In this document: piece after piece, positions 48,839 through 59,979 of the stretch
Position numbering within the stretch: the first letter of the stretch is position 1
How the letters are laid out: each line of letters begins with the position of its first letter
NCBI GenBank assembly: GCA_000818945.1
Contig: KN805378.1
Span: 267,523-331,522, forward strand
Reading direction: 5' to 3'
Source of the DNA: Schizochytrium sp. CCTCC M209059
Taxonomy: Eukaryota; Sar; Bigyra; Thraustochytrida; Thraustochytriidae
DNA length: 64,000 nucleotides
The notes under the pieces: generated by a model
What the model saw: the letters and a program-made list of their open reading frames with translations, nothing else
Databases searched by the model: none
What the model was told of the DNA's origin: nothing
Program-made: the position numbers and the translations under genes

Positions 48839-51800
48839 GGTTATTTCCCCACGTGCTTGCGCGGCGCAAGTCGGCAAGGGCTCTGGGGTTTTCGGCTTCC
48901 CTTGTCGTCTCGTCTAAAAAAATCCCTCGCTGGGCACTCGTGTGCGCGGGCCGAGTTTTGTAGACATTCATTCATTCATTCGTTCAGTCGATCACCACTG
49001 CTTGCAACGTTTGAAGCTTGTCAGGGTGTGCGCGCGGGTGTGAGGGGAAGAGGGCCAAAGACCCATTCAAGGCAAGCCGGGCAAGTTGAGGGAAAGAGAA
49101 TGTCGAATCGTACATTGTTGAGCGGTCAAGTGTCGCAGGTAATTTGCAAGAGTAAGGTTTTTGTTTGGAAAGATTAAAAAAATGCTGCGAAAGGTGTGAT
49201 TTTGTTGCCGCATCAGGACTGTCGGGTGGTCAAGTGCCGCACGCATTTATGTTGGCGCTAAAATTGATGAATGCCCAAGGCTACCCAAGGCTAATTTACT
49301 TTTAAATGCAAGCGTGAGATGATTTTGGAGAAATCAAATGCTACAGTCTTCTTTCAAGAGATGCGTCTTCGTTGCTACACCAAGATTGTTGAACGATGAA
49401 GTGTCGGGCGCATCTATGGTAGTGAGGAGTGGACCACAATAACGACGTGGACCATCCCAAAGACCTGATGTCAGGCGGAAAGTTGCTTTGAAAAAAACAA
49501 GTTGCCAATGATGAATATCGAAGGGGCACGACGCGAGAACAACGCACCGACCCCATTGCACTCACACATCTCTCCATACAGACAGTCCATCGCATGGAAT
49601 ACAATGGAATGGAAAATTGTCATGCTGTGGCCGATCGACGGCTGGAAGGGACCGCCCAGAACTTTATTTGTGCGCACTTCAGTCTGGTGCTGGCCTGTCT
49701 TTCTTTCTTTCTTACTCTCTTTCTTTCCCCTGATCACGAGCGTGGAGTTGGGGACCAGCAGGCGACCGCGCCATAAGCCCGCGCCGAGCGTGGTCCGCGC
49801 CCGAAATAGTTTGACAACAATCGTAGACCTACTTCGTAAAGTCGGATCAGGGTCACGACATGGAACCACTGAGTCGAAAGACCGGGGGCGACGAAAGTCG
49901 ATGCCAAAAAGCCGACGGCATCACACCAAACTATTGAAGCTAACTCCGAACAGCAGCGTGAGAAGCTCGCAACCTATTATCCCGTTTCGTGCCAGCCAAG
50001 AAGCGGAATTTCTTTTACGTTTCATGATTTCATTCGATCTGATCTCTAAGGGATTTTACTGTCAACATTGATGAGCCTAAAACTACTTGTTCTTCTTTTA
50101 TTCGAATGCGAAAGCAAATGGTCCAAGATTACGTTTTCCTTATGGCGCCACAACCAAAATTCGACAACGAAGACGACGACGCCACCAACGGGCGCGACTG
50201 CTCTTAAGCAAAAGACATGACTTTGTTGCCACAACATCCATATCTTCCGAAGCATCATTTCTCGCGTAAAAGCTTGCTTAATGGCCAAGACGATGTGATG
50301 CGTCCATGATTTCCAAAAGGGCAAACGGGTCTTGCGGGTCATCGCACGGCAAGTCGGAGGGCTTCAAAACAACTTGACAACTTGCAAACAACATGAATGT
50401 GTGAGATTAATGACTTGGCCAACCAAGATGAGGGGCCAAGCCCACATTCTCCCAAGCCGCCCCCGACGGAGATCTCTTTTCGGCGTAGGAAAAGCGACCG
50501 AGGCTCCAGATATGGGTGCAGTCTCCGCGTCTCTGCCATTGTGCCTTGACTCCCCTCCTGACCCCTTCTGGTGCCCCTCACGCCAGCTTCTTGCCATTCG
50601 CACACAGGGGCACCTCCGGTCTCCCCAGCGCCGCTCGATCGCAGCGGCACGTGCAGAGTAGGATTCAAACGGTCGCCGCGCGGCCGCGCCGCCGCTGGCG
50701 ATGCAACGCTGCGGCCCGGCCGTAAGCGGCGCGGCCACCGCGCGCCTACGCCTCGCGGCGGCGCGGCTCGCCACGCAGCCTGCTGTAAATCTTGCGTCAG
50801 GACTCTCCGGGCGGCCAGGTCCCGGGGCCGGGAGCGGCCGCACGTCAGCGTGCCGAGTGCAGGCCCCATTTTTCCCCGCAGTGTGCGGATGGGGAAGATT
50901 AATGGTTTGGTTCGCGCGCGTTCTCCTCCGTGGCTGGGAGTAGGGCCGCTCGGAGCGTCTTGGCAAAGAGGTCTGTTCTACCTCCCGGAAGAGGCTGGGG
51001 ATTGAGGGTCAGGTAGGAGGATTCGGATGCGGAGGGGATGAGCGCGAACGTCGTGTCTCGAATCGGCTCGCGACCCCCCTCCGGCTACTCGCCTTTGCAA
51101 TTACAGTCGCTGTCGACGGCGCACACGGAGGCACCATGCGGGGCTTGCTCCGGAGGCGCTGCGATCTTGTGCCTCGTACCCCCTTGCGGGACCCTCGCAC
51201 CCTGTCGCTGCGAGTCTGCGGCGTCCGGTAAAGGGGTGCTCCCGGAGTCTGTCTGCCTTCCGGCGGGTTCTACGCCAACAGCCAGGCCGGCGATCTTTCA
51301 GCTCCTCCCACAGCGGGGCGGCCTCGGCTCGGCGACCGGCCGCTGCGGGCAAGCTCATCAGCGCAGCGCAGCCCCATCGTTCGTAGTCTAAGGAAAGGCT
51401 GGTGGAACGCGCCGCGGCGGTTAGGCCTGCGGGTCGGCTGCGGGTTCGTTGTGAGACGGGCAGTCACGGCGGCCGATCCGATCCGTCTCGGCTCAGGGCG
51501 CCACAGCCCTTCGCTCTCTATCTGTCTGTCAGTTTGTCTGTGCGGTCTCGGCCCGGCCGTCCCCTTTTCGTCCCTTGGGCTGTTCGCCTTTCTCGCCTCC
51601 GTCAGTGTAGGGCAGAGGGTCAGCGCGTGTCTTTCTTCTCTGTGTCTGTCTCCAAGCAGGAGACGGACTCCGGCGCCTCCTTGCTTGTCGTCGTCGCTCT
51701 TGCTCGTACTTGCGTGACTCGCCCGTCCTTGTTCGCCTTTCTCCGCGCCGCGCGCGCGTGCTGCTCCTGACAGTGATCAGCGTGCAAGATCGCTCCTCCC

Positions 51801-51876
51801 TCCCCTGGTTCGTTCGTTCGTTCGTTCGTTCGTTTGGTTGTTGGGATCGAGTGCGCTCGTGCACGGGATGCACGGG

Positions 51877-52614
51877 NNNNNNNNNNNNNNNNNNNNNNNN
51901 NNNNNNNNNNNNNNNNNNNNNNNNNNNNNNNNNNNNNNNNNNNNNNNNNNNNNNNNNNNNNNNNNNNNNNNNNNNNNNNNNNNNNNNNNNNNNNNNNNNN
52001 NNNNNNNNNNNNNNNNNNNNNNNNNNNNNNNNNNNNNNNNNNNNNNNNNNNNNNNNNNNNNNNNNNNNNNNNNNNNNNNNNNNNNNNNNNNNNNNNNNNN
52101 NNNNNNNNNNNNNNNNNNNNNNNNNNNNNNNNNNNNNNNNNNNNNNNNNNNNNNNNNNNNNNNNNNNNNNNNNNNNNNNNNNNNNNNNNNNNNNNNNNNN
52201 NNNNNNNNNNNNNNNNNNNNNNNNNNNNNNNNNNNNNNNNNNNNNNNNNNNNNNNNNNNNNNNNNNNNNNNNNNNNNNNNNNNNNNNNNNNNNNNNNNNN
52301 NNNNNNNNNNNNNNNNNNNNNNNNNNNNNNNNNNNNNNNNNNNNNNNNNNNNNNNNNNNNNNNNNNNNNNNNNNNNNNNNNNNNNNNNNNNNNNNNNNNN
52401 NNNNNNNNNNNNNNNNNNNNNNNNNNNNNNNNNNNNNNNNNNNNNNNNNNNNNNNNNNNNNNNNNNNNNNNNNNNNNNNNNNNNNNNNNNNNNNNNNNNN
52501 NNNNNNNNNNNNNNNNNNNNNNNNNNNNNNNNNNNNNNNNNNNNNNNNNNNNNNNNNNNNNNNNNNNNNNNNNNNNNNNNNNNNNNNNNNNNNNNNNNNN
52601 NNNNNNNNNNNNNN
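51877..52614. other. Assembly gap (738 N)
   Basis: Undetermined bases within GC-rich, repeat-rich DNA. The long frames reported across it are artefacts of reading N as an open codon. Confidence 0.99.
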
Positions 52615-53937
52615 AGCGGGCCGCCGCTCGACCCGACGCGGCTCGCCTCGCCTCGCCTCGCCTCGGCTCCGCCTCTGGCACGCACAAATGAATGAATGGA
52701 CGGTCCATCAACGAGAGCAGCGCGCGAGCCGGTCGGCCGGACGGGCAGCCCCGGCCTCCTCGCCTTGGCCGGCCGCGGTTCGCTCGACCGTCCGGGGTCC
52801 AAGGATCGGCCGGCCGGCCGCTCGCGCGCCGCTCCCGGCCCGCACCGGCCGGCCAGTGGACCGACGCGGCCCGGCCCGAACGGTCGCACGCCTTCAAGTT
52901 GGGCCGGGCCCGGCGAGAGCAGCCGGCAGCAGCCCGCGCAGGCGGCAGGCAGGGCAGCAGGGCGCGCCGCGCAGGCTCGCAGGGCTCCCTGCAGCGCGGC
53001 GGAAGGCGGCGAGAGGCGGAGCAGGAAGCAGAGGGGAGGAGGGGAAGGAAGGAAGGACGGGAGAGAGGAAGGAAGGGAGGAAGGAGGGGGAGGGCCGCCT
53101 TGCTCAGCGGGGTGTGGCTGGGGGAGGGAAGGCACGAGCGAAAGGAAGGACAGCGAGAGCGCTTGGCTGGGTTCGTTCGAGTATAGTATAAAGTTGGAAT
53201 TTATAGTGTAATTTACGATAAGCTACAGTATAGTATAGTCCTCTCTTGTGCGCAACCGCAGGGCTTAACCTTCGAGTTGGTCGCCGAGTCGCCTTATGTG
53301 AGTCACAGTCCTCACCCCTGCGTCCGAGTCCCTCCTTCCCTTCCTCCCTCCCTCCCCGTCCGAGCGGAGCGGTCTCGTCTCCGGAGTCCATTTCGTCCAT
53401 TCTCGCGTGCGTGCGTCTGCGTGCGTGAATTCAACTCGCCGCCACACCTCCAGCCGCGCGTCCAGCGCAGCCGCCGTCGCGTGTCGACTGCCGGCCGCCG
53501 CCGAAGCGAGCTCTTGTTGGGGCGAGAGCGCGTGAGCCGCAGCCTCTGCTTTGCGCTGCCATGCAGGCAGACAGGCAGGCAGGCAGGCGCAGCAACGCTT
53601 CGCGCGCCCTGCATCGCATTGCACCGCTCGCAGGCCCTCTCCCAGCCCAGCACGCAGGGCAGCCCGAGCCAGCCCAGGCCAGCCCAGACGCTGCCCGCAG
53701 TGCAGCCGCCCCACACCGCCCGCAGCCTCCGCAGTATTGTGGGTCGGCGAGTGGGGCGCGTCTCGCGCCGAGCCAGAGCTCGCAATTCAGGGAAGGCGCT
53801 CGATGCATGGATGAATGAATGCAAGCAAGATGAATGCCGCAGTCGCCGCGTTCGCGCTCCAGGCTGCGCGCCGTGAGCGTGCTCTGCACTGCTTTGCTAA
53901 CGCCCGGACCGGCGATGGATCCCGCGACGCGACCGGT

Positions 53938-54000
53938 GGATCGATCGATCGACCGATCGACTGATCAATCGATCGATCGACTGATCAATCGATCGATCGG
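53938..54000. repeat. (ATCG)n microsatellite with ATCA variants
   Basis: About fifteen ATCG-type units, self-complementary in sequence, so the strand could fold back on itself. Confidence 0.9.
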
Positions 54001-55584
54001 TCCAAGTCTGCCAGGCCTCATACATACACTTTTCAAACGGAGTAAGACTAACAGGGCAATACACTGCCAAAAAGTGGAGGCAGCGAAATGTGGACTCGCA
54101 ATGCATCACTCACTGTCAAGGCTTGCATTTGCCAGTTGGATGTAAATGTCGCAGCTTGCAAGGAGAAATACAGGAAGACAGAGCCGGAGAGGAAGACTCC
54201 GAAGGTCAGCGTCAGGAGCAGACCCGCGCAGTGTGCGAACAGCCCCCACAGACGGCACTTCGGGGCGTTCTTGCCCTCCGAGCGCCACTGCTGTACGGCA
54301 TGGCGATAGATGACTGCCGCGCGGCACGCTCAGCGCGCTCAGAAACCTCTTTTCGCGCCTTGCAAGTGCAGAATGCGGCCACGGGCTGCGAGCAGTTCCC
54401 ACAGCGTTCGTGCGGCGCTCAGTCCTTGCCGGGCCAGAGTTTTCTCCAGGCGCCGGGCGCGCAGTAGAGGCAAGAGAAGCGCTGCGGGACGCGACCGCTT
54501 CCGGTTCGCGTCCGTGCAGCTTCCAGCGAACAGGCCCAGAAAGCCAGATCGTCTGCGGGCTCGACTCGCGTTGTGCCCCCTCCGTGCCCATCTTACGTAC
54601 CTCCTGCAGCCGTGCTGCGCGCGTCCTGCCCCCCTCCCCGCTGCCGGCCCTCCCCGTATCGTCTCTCGTGTCTCTCCGCAGCCGGCGCTCTGTGCGGGCT
54701 ATTTCGGAAGGCAGGCGAGGAGGAAGGAGCCGCAAGCGGCCTGCCTTCTTGCCTTCCTCCCCTTCCCTCCTTCCTTCCTTCGTTCCCTTCTTCCTTTCAT
54801 CCTCTCTCTCTCCGGCCGCCGCTTCCCAGCCAGCCTTCTCGCCCGCCTCTGCAACCAGGCCTCTGTCCCCTCAACCTACCTACTCGCCTCTCACTCTGAC
54901 TGTTTGCCTCTCCGTCTCTCTCTCTCAGGCCGTCTGACTCTCTCTCCGAGCTTGAGGCGGGGCGAGTCCATTCATCCTAGCACGGGCGGCGCAAGATTGA
55001 CACGCTCGCTCGCTCGCTCGCGCGCCTGGCTGCCTCGGATCCGCCCCCGCCTCGCCTCGCCCCGCCGCTCGCCACGCGCCGCTCCGGCTCCGGCAGCCTG
55101 CCTGGCCCCCAGGCCGCTGGCATCGTCTGCGCGCGAGCAGGCCTAGGCCGGCCGGCTTGGCGGGTCCATCTCTGCATACACAAGCAAGCCTACTTGCAAG
55201 GAAATAAAATAGACTTGGAGGAGCAGGCGAGCCGGCCTGCTCTGCTCTGCTCTCTGCTCTGCTCTGCTCCCTGCTCAGCAGCGCTCTGCCTCCATTTTTC
55301 CCCCTCCCCCCTCTCGGCTTCCCCTCCCCGCTTCTTCCTCTGCAGCCACTGCGCCCCGCAGGCCTCTGGCTCCACTGGGACGGCGAGGCTACCTCCTCCC
55401 AGCGTGCTCCGAGGGAAAAAGGAAAGGGGAAAAAGGAGGAGGAGGACGCGAGGGAGGGCGGCGGAGTCCATTTCCGGATTCCATTTCGCAAACGAACGAG
55501 ACCGGCCCTGCGAAGTGGAGTCGCGTGGATTCGAGGCAAGCAAGCAGCAAAAGCAGGCAGCAAAAGCAGCGGTCGCGTGCACGA

Positions 55585-55612
55585 GCCTAGATAGGCAGGC
55601 AGGCAGGCAGGC
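55585..55612. repeat. (GGCA)n microsatellite
   Basis: Six GGCA units; the same motif occurs at 4459 and 53562. Confidence 0.85.
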
Positions 55613-55782
55613 AGCTGCAGGCAGGGAGGGAGGGAGTCAAGTTGTCGGCGTGCGGGCGAGCCTGGCCGCAAGGACTTGACCGAGAAGCTGGACTCAAGCA
55701 AGGGCCTACGGGCTAGCCTAGCAGCAGCAGCCGCAGTCAAGTGGAAAAACAGGACTCGCAGCCAGCAAGGTTGATTGATTCT

Positions 55783-55790
55783 CTATATAA
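55783..55790 (+). promoter_or_regulatory. Possible TATA box of the phosphatase gene
   Basis: CTATATAA lies about 120 bp before the ATG at 55908 in otherwise GC-rich DNA. A start site about 30 bp downstream would leave a ~90-bp leader. Confidence 0.4.
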
Positions 55791-55907
55791 CAGGCTAGCT
55801 AGCACGAGGCAGCAGGCAAGGAGCGCAGCAGGCGGGCCGGACCGCCGCCGCGCAGCAAAACTAGAAACAACATCGCAGACGCCGCCGGGAAACGCGCGCA
55901 GAGGTGG

Positions 55908-55970
55908 ATGCGACGCGTGGCGTCCAAGGCAAACAACCTCGCAAGACAAGCAGGCACAGGCGCGAGGAGT

Positions 55971-56002
<32 letters not shown>

Positions 56003-57011
56003 CGCGAACCCCGCCGCCGCCGCCGCAGCAGCAGCAGCGAGCGCGGGCAGCAAGAAACAACCCTCGCACGTACAAGCGGCCATGATCCGTCCGGGAGCCC
56101 ACCCGACCACGATCGAGACCGGCGCGACGCGCAGCTACTCCCACAACGCGAGCGCGAGGGCCGGCGCGCAGGACAGCTCCCTGCCCCCCGTTAATGGACA
56201 CCGCAACGTCTCAACAGACGCCAAGTCCGCCGCTGCAGCCAATGCCGCCAACGGGCCCAATCGCCGCAGGCGCCAGCCCCATGGACCCGGCGTAGCCACA
56301 GGCATCAACGCAAACGGCGTAGAGAAACCCTACACCAGCGCCAGACTCAACGCCGTGCGCAACAGCACCCTCTCCAACCGACCGGCCATCCCGCCCCAGG
56401 CCCCCCAGGACAAGGGAAAGCTCACGGTCGTCCTCGATGTCGACGAAACACTCATCCACAGCCGTCTCTCCGCCCACCAGGAGCAGTTCCGCCAGGCCGA
56501 AGAGCGAAAAGAGGCAACCGTAGCCGTCGAAGAGTTCACAATCACACTCGCCGACGGAGAAATTGTCCGCGTCAACAAGCGTCCCGGACTTGACAAGTTT
56601 CTCGCATACGCTTCGGAGCACTACGAGCTCTTTGCCTACACCGCAGGACTCGAAGAGTACGCCCGCCCTCTGCTCGACTGGCTCGACCCCAAGGGCACCA
56701 TCTTCCGGGGAAGATTGTACCGCGACTCCTGCCTCTTCATGCGCGGATACTACCTCAAGGATCTCCAAAAGTTCGAGCGCCCGCTCTCGCGCGTGCTCCT
56801 CGTCGACAACAACGCCTTTTGCTTTTTGCCCCAGCTCTCCAATGGCGTACCCATCTCGAGCTGGTACGACGACCCCAACGACACTGCGCTCAGTGTACTT
56901 GCCACCTTTCTCGAGCGCATTCGTGATGAGAAGGACGTCCGCCCATTTCTCCGCAAGAGCTTTAACCTCGAGACCCTCTTGCGCGAGCATCGCGAACAAA
57001 TCGTTGGCTAA
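55908..57011 (+). CDS. SCP/FCP1-type (NIF family) protein phosphatase
   Basis: 367 residues from the ATG at 55908, single exon. Residues 1 to about 165 are disordered, with a poly-Ser run and an Ala run (codon repeats at 55970-56035). The HAD-type catalytic domain begins with VVLDVDETLIHS; the DxDxT nucleophile motif is D177-V-D179-E-T181. It continues with KRPGLDKFLAYASEHYELFAYTAG, DPKGTIFRGRLYRDSC and the DNNAFCFLPQLSNGVPISSW segment typical of small CTD phosphatases. These enzymes remove phosphate from Ser/Thr, for example on the RNA polymerase II CTD. No BRCT domain is present, so it is SCP-like rather than FCP1 proper. A TATA-like sequence lies upstream and a duplicated stem-loop element downstream. 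Confidence 0.93.
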
Positions 57012-57130
57012 AACGACCTCGTCTTTATAGCGCGCGCAGCTCCGCCACCCTTCTCCTTGCTCTCCCAGGCCCAGCCGTATGCGTTCGAAATGAACGAACC
57101 GGTTGCCTCGAGAGGCCAAAGAGTGTCAAC

Positions 57131-57260
57131 ATCAAAAGAAAAACAATAGGGCCGCTGCCTGCGCAATGATGTTCAGGTCTTCTCCGGAAGACCCCTTTTC
57201 TGTATTTTAGAGGCCGCCCGAGCTTTCCACAATTCATGTACCAGTCTCGGCCCGCACCTA
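57131..57260 (+). repeat. Diverged direct repeat with stem-loop, copy 1
   Basis: Shares GCCTGxGCAA, CAGGTCTTCTC, CTTTCCACAA and CAGTCTCGGCC with copy 2, about 230 bp downstream. It contains the hairpin GGTCTTC-TCCG-GAAGACC (57176-57193), a perfect 7-bp stem. It lies about 120 bp after the phosphatase stop, probably in its 3' UTR. Confidence 0.6.
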
Positions 57261-57360
57261 ACTAACCATCATACATATTTTTTTTGCTTACTTTACTTTT
57301 TCCATCTGTTTTTATTTGTTTTCCCCATTCTTGCTGACTGCTGCATATGCCTGTCAATAA

Positions 57361-57489
57361 CAAAAGCAGAAGACAAGCCCCCCGTTGCCTGTGCAACGAG
57401 GCTCCAGTCTTCTCTTAAAGACGTTGTCTTTGCTTTCCTTTCAAATTGGCTGCTTGAACTTTCCACAAGCCAGTCTCGGCCTGTTCCTA
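57361..57489 (+). repeat. Diverged direct repeat with stem-loop, copy 2
   Basis: Second copy of the element above. The hairpin is kept as GTCTT-CTCTTA-AAGAC (57407-57422) although loop and flanks differ. A C/T-rich spacer separates the two copies. Confidence 0.55.
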
Positions 57490-57743
57490 GCTTTCTTTAC
57501 AATTTCTTTGGTTCATTGTTACGACGGATTTCTTCGATTTCCTCCCCTTCAGCGGTCAACCATAACCTCTCCCTCAAACAAAAGAATCAAGTGAGCTCAA
57601 ATCTGGCTGGTCTCCAGGCTGATTCATGTCCCCAACGATCCTCAATTTGTCGTCTGGCTTGAACTCATAGAGGTAAGTGAATCCATGTCCCCAACGGCGA
57701 AAAACTTCTGCCACGATCTCGTCCAAGTCGCGCTCCCTCTCTT

Positions 57744-57775
<32 letters not shown>

Positions 57776-58019
57776 CTTGACCGCGGTCTGCGCAACCCAA
57801 GATGGAAGCCAGTCGCTGATGCGGACAAAGGCTGCAATATTCGCTGTGGCTGTGGCTGTCGTAGAACGTAGAGTTGCCTTCCTCGCACCCACGCACACGC
57901 ACACGCCGCATTGGAGCTGCTGTTTATACGATTGGTTTAGGAACGCGCGCTAGGCACAAAGGCTTGATTGCACGCCCGGAAAGAAACGTGCAAGACGCCC
58001 TGTACACGCTTCGCGGAAA
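57490..58019. promoter_or_regulatory. Region upstream of DPH2
   Basis: About 530 bp with a CT dinucleotide run (57737-57775). No other signal was recognised; it should include the DPH2 promoter. Confidence 0.35.
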
Positions 58020-59606
58020 ATGGCAATTGACGACAGTGGCGAGCGTGCGGTCACTCGCGAGCTCGACGCCGCGCTCGATCAAGCTGCACTCGATGACGCG
58101 ACGCGACTACTCGCGGCGGACTCCGAAGCTTTTGACCATGAACTGCGCGTCCTAGAGTCGGTAGATATCGTTCGCGAACACGGCTTCCGTCGCGTCGCGC
58201 TGCAAATCCCCGACGAACTCTTCCCCATTGCACTTCGCCTCGCCCAAACCCTTCGCGACCGCATCAATGACCCAGAAGTACATCTCTTTGTGCTTGGAGA
58301 TACCTCCTTTGGAAGCTGCTGTGTTGATGAGGTCGCCGCAGAACACAACACTGCCGACTTTGTCATCCATTACGGCCATTCATGTCTCTCCCGCACAAGC
58401 CGTCTCCCTGTCCAGCTCGTCTTTGGCGACAGGCCACTTGCTGTACATCAGGTTGCCGCAGCAATCGCTACAGCCCTAGAGAACAACAAAAGTCAAGACG
58501 AAGCAACACCACTGCCCTCTCGCGTTGTCATCATTCGCGACGTTCGATACGAGCATGCCATCCCCGACCTCGCCAGCGCACTCACAAACAATCATGGCCT
58601 CGAAGCCATTGTCCCTGTCGTTAACCAAGGATTTCGACCCGTCGAGGCCTTTGCGCCCAAGACAGCCGGAAACGAAGACCTAGCTCAGGATGAAAAGAAA
58701 GACGTTGTTGCCGTCGCCCTCGGTCAAGAGGTGCGCGAGTCCCGAGACTTTGTCGCCATTTACCTTGGCACGAACGACGACCACTTTGCGCAAGTCGCAC
58801 TCACTCTCGGCATCGAGCCCTGCAAGTCTCTTCTTGCTTGCGATCCGGCCACTGGATCGTGCGCGCCCCCGACCCGAAGGGTCACCAATCTTATCGCCAA
58901 GCGTTTTCTCAAAGTTCAGCAAACGCGCGACGCGCCCATGATCGGCTTGCTCGTTGGTACCATGGGTGTTCAGGGCTACGCAACCGTCATCCAAAGCCTT
59001 TCGCGCCTTGCGCAGAGCGCAGGAAAGAAAACCTATACCTTTCTCATGGGAAAAATTAATCCCCAAAAGCTCGCAAACTTTGCCCACATTGACGCCTACG
59101 TCCTCGTCGCATGCCCTCTAAACAGTCTGCTTGACTCCAAGGACTTTTTCAAACCCGTCGTCACGCCCTTTGAACTCGAAGTCGCTCTCAATGCGCGCTC
59201 TTGGTCCACACGCTTCGAGCTCGCCTTTTCCAACCTCGCATCCATTCAGCCTCCTTCCACAGACCAAGACGCTGCACAACATGAAGCAGAAATTGACGAT
59301 GATGCGGATGCACCACACTTCTCGCTTGCCACAGGAAGTTTTGTTCGCGCCGCCGTCGCCCAGCCTCTTCCCGCCCACGCTGCAGCCCCAGCCGCTGCAT
59401 CAGCTTCCGACGCTCTCGTGGAACACGGCAACGACCGGCACATTACCATCCGCTACGCAAGTCCCGCAGCCGATGCGCTCGAAAGTCAGACGTTCCGTGG
59501 ACTTGATCCCGCCAAAGGTGACAAGGCCCCACAAGCGGCGCAAAAAGGGCAATCTGGAAAGGCCTCTGGTCTTCATGCGCTCGACAATCCCCACAAAAAG
59601 ATTTGA
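58020..59606 (+). CDS. DPH2: Diphthamide biosynthesis protein 2 (DPH1/DPH2 family)
   Basis: 528 residues from the ATG at 58020, single exon, normal length for DPH2. The DPH1-DPH2 complex carries a [4Fe-4S] cluster and transfers the 3-amino-3-carboxypropyl group from S-adenosylmethionine to a histidine of elongation factor 2, the first step of diphthamide formation. Landmarks: VALQIPDELF, GDTSFGSCCVDEVAAEH (C100/C101), YGHSCLS, GLLVGTMGVQGYA, and LVACPLNSLLDSKDFFKPVVTPFEL with C365. The protein has DPH2-type spacing rather than the DPH1 cysteine set. The C-terminal ~130 residues are disordered and Ala-rich. It is convergent with RPA43. Confidence 0.92.
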   Translation: MAIDDSGERAVTRELDAALDQAALDDATRLLAADSEAFDHELRVLESVDIVREHGFRRVALQIPDELFPIALRLAQTLRDRINDPEVHLFVLGDTSFGSCCVDEVAAEHNTADFVIHYGHSCLSRTSRLPVQLVFGDRPLAVHQVAAAIATALENNKSQDEATPLPSRVVIIRDVRYEHAIPDLASALTNNHGLEAIVPVVNQGFRPVEAFAPKTAGNEDLAQDEKKDVVAVALGQEVRESRDFVAIYLGTNDDHFAQVALTLGIEPCKSLLACDPATGSCAPPTRRVTNLIAKRFLKVQQTRDAPMIGLLVGTMGVQGYATVIQSLSRLAQSAGKKTYTFLMGKINPQKLANFAHIDAYVLVACPLNSLLDSKDFFKPVVTPFELEVALNARSWSTRFELAFSNLASIQPPSTDQDAAQHEAEIDDDADAPHFSLATGSFVRAAVAQPLPAHAAAPAAASASDALVEHGNDRHITIRYASPAADALESQTFRGLDPAKGDKAPQAAQKGQSGKASGLHALDNPHKKI

Positions 59607-59979
59607 TTGATCCTGCTAGTCAAACATCGTAAATATCTGAGTCCAGACCAGTCCAGCACACAACACAACGAGACAAGAAGGTAGATAAGTAAGATAAGTG
59701 AGCAGCACAGCATCTATGTTGATTGTTGTCACACATCATTCTCTTCTTCAGCAAGCACCAATGTTTGTTGTTTGTTTCCCTTTCGAGCGGGGACAGAGTT
59801 AGTTTGCATTTTTGGCGTTGGACGAAACAAATTTGTCACGCATAATTCTTTGGCTACAAACAACCAGGAGAAACGAGTAAAAACATCAGAGGTATTGTGG
59901 ATAGTTTACAGGAGGTGGGGGGCTATTGACATGGGGTATTACAGAAGAAAGCAAATCAGCAAAAAGGAATCTCTTCCAT
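59607..59979. other. Convergent intergenic region DPH2/RPA43
   Basis: 373 bp of 3' flanking sequence for two convergent genes; A/T-richer, with no gene seen. Confidence 0.5.

Larger units (their letters stand above)
48839..55780. other. Gene-poor, GC-rich region with assembly gap
   Basis: About 7 kb in which no frame on either strand has convincing amino-acid composition. 48900-50400 is ordinary in composition; 50500-55700 is very GC-rich with microsatellites: TTCG (51810-51834), GGCA (53562-53590), ATCG/ATCA (53938-54000), CTCTG (about 55235-55275) and GGCA (55585-55612). I looked for rRNA-like and tRNA B-box sequence by eye and found none. A short AT island (53178-53240, with several TATAGTATA elements) interrupts the GC-rich part. 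Confidence 0.5.

Noticed and set aside
51620..53191. ORFs of 285-493 aa across the N gap
   Set aside because: Most codons are N; the flanks are Arg/Pro/Gly low complexity.
57131..57260. Selenocysteine insertion (SECIS) element or box C/D snoRNA
   Set aside because: AATGATG is present in copy 1 but lost in copy 2, and no AA apical loop or box D was found.
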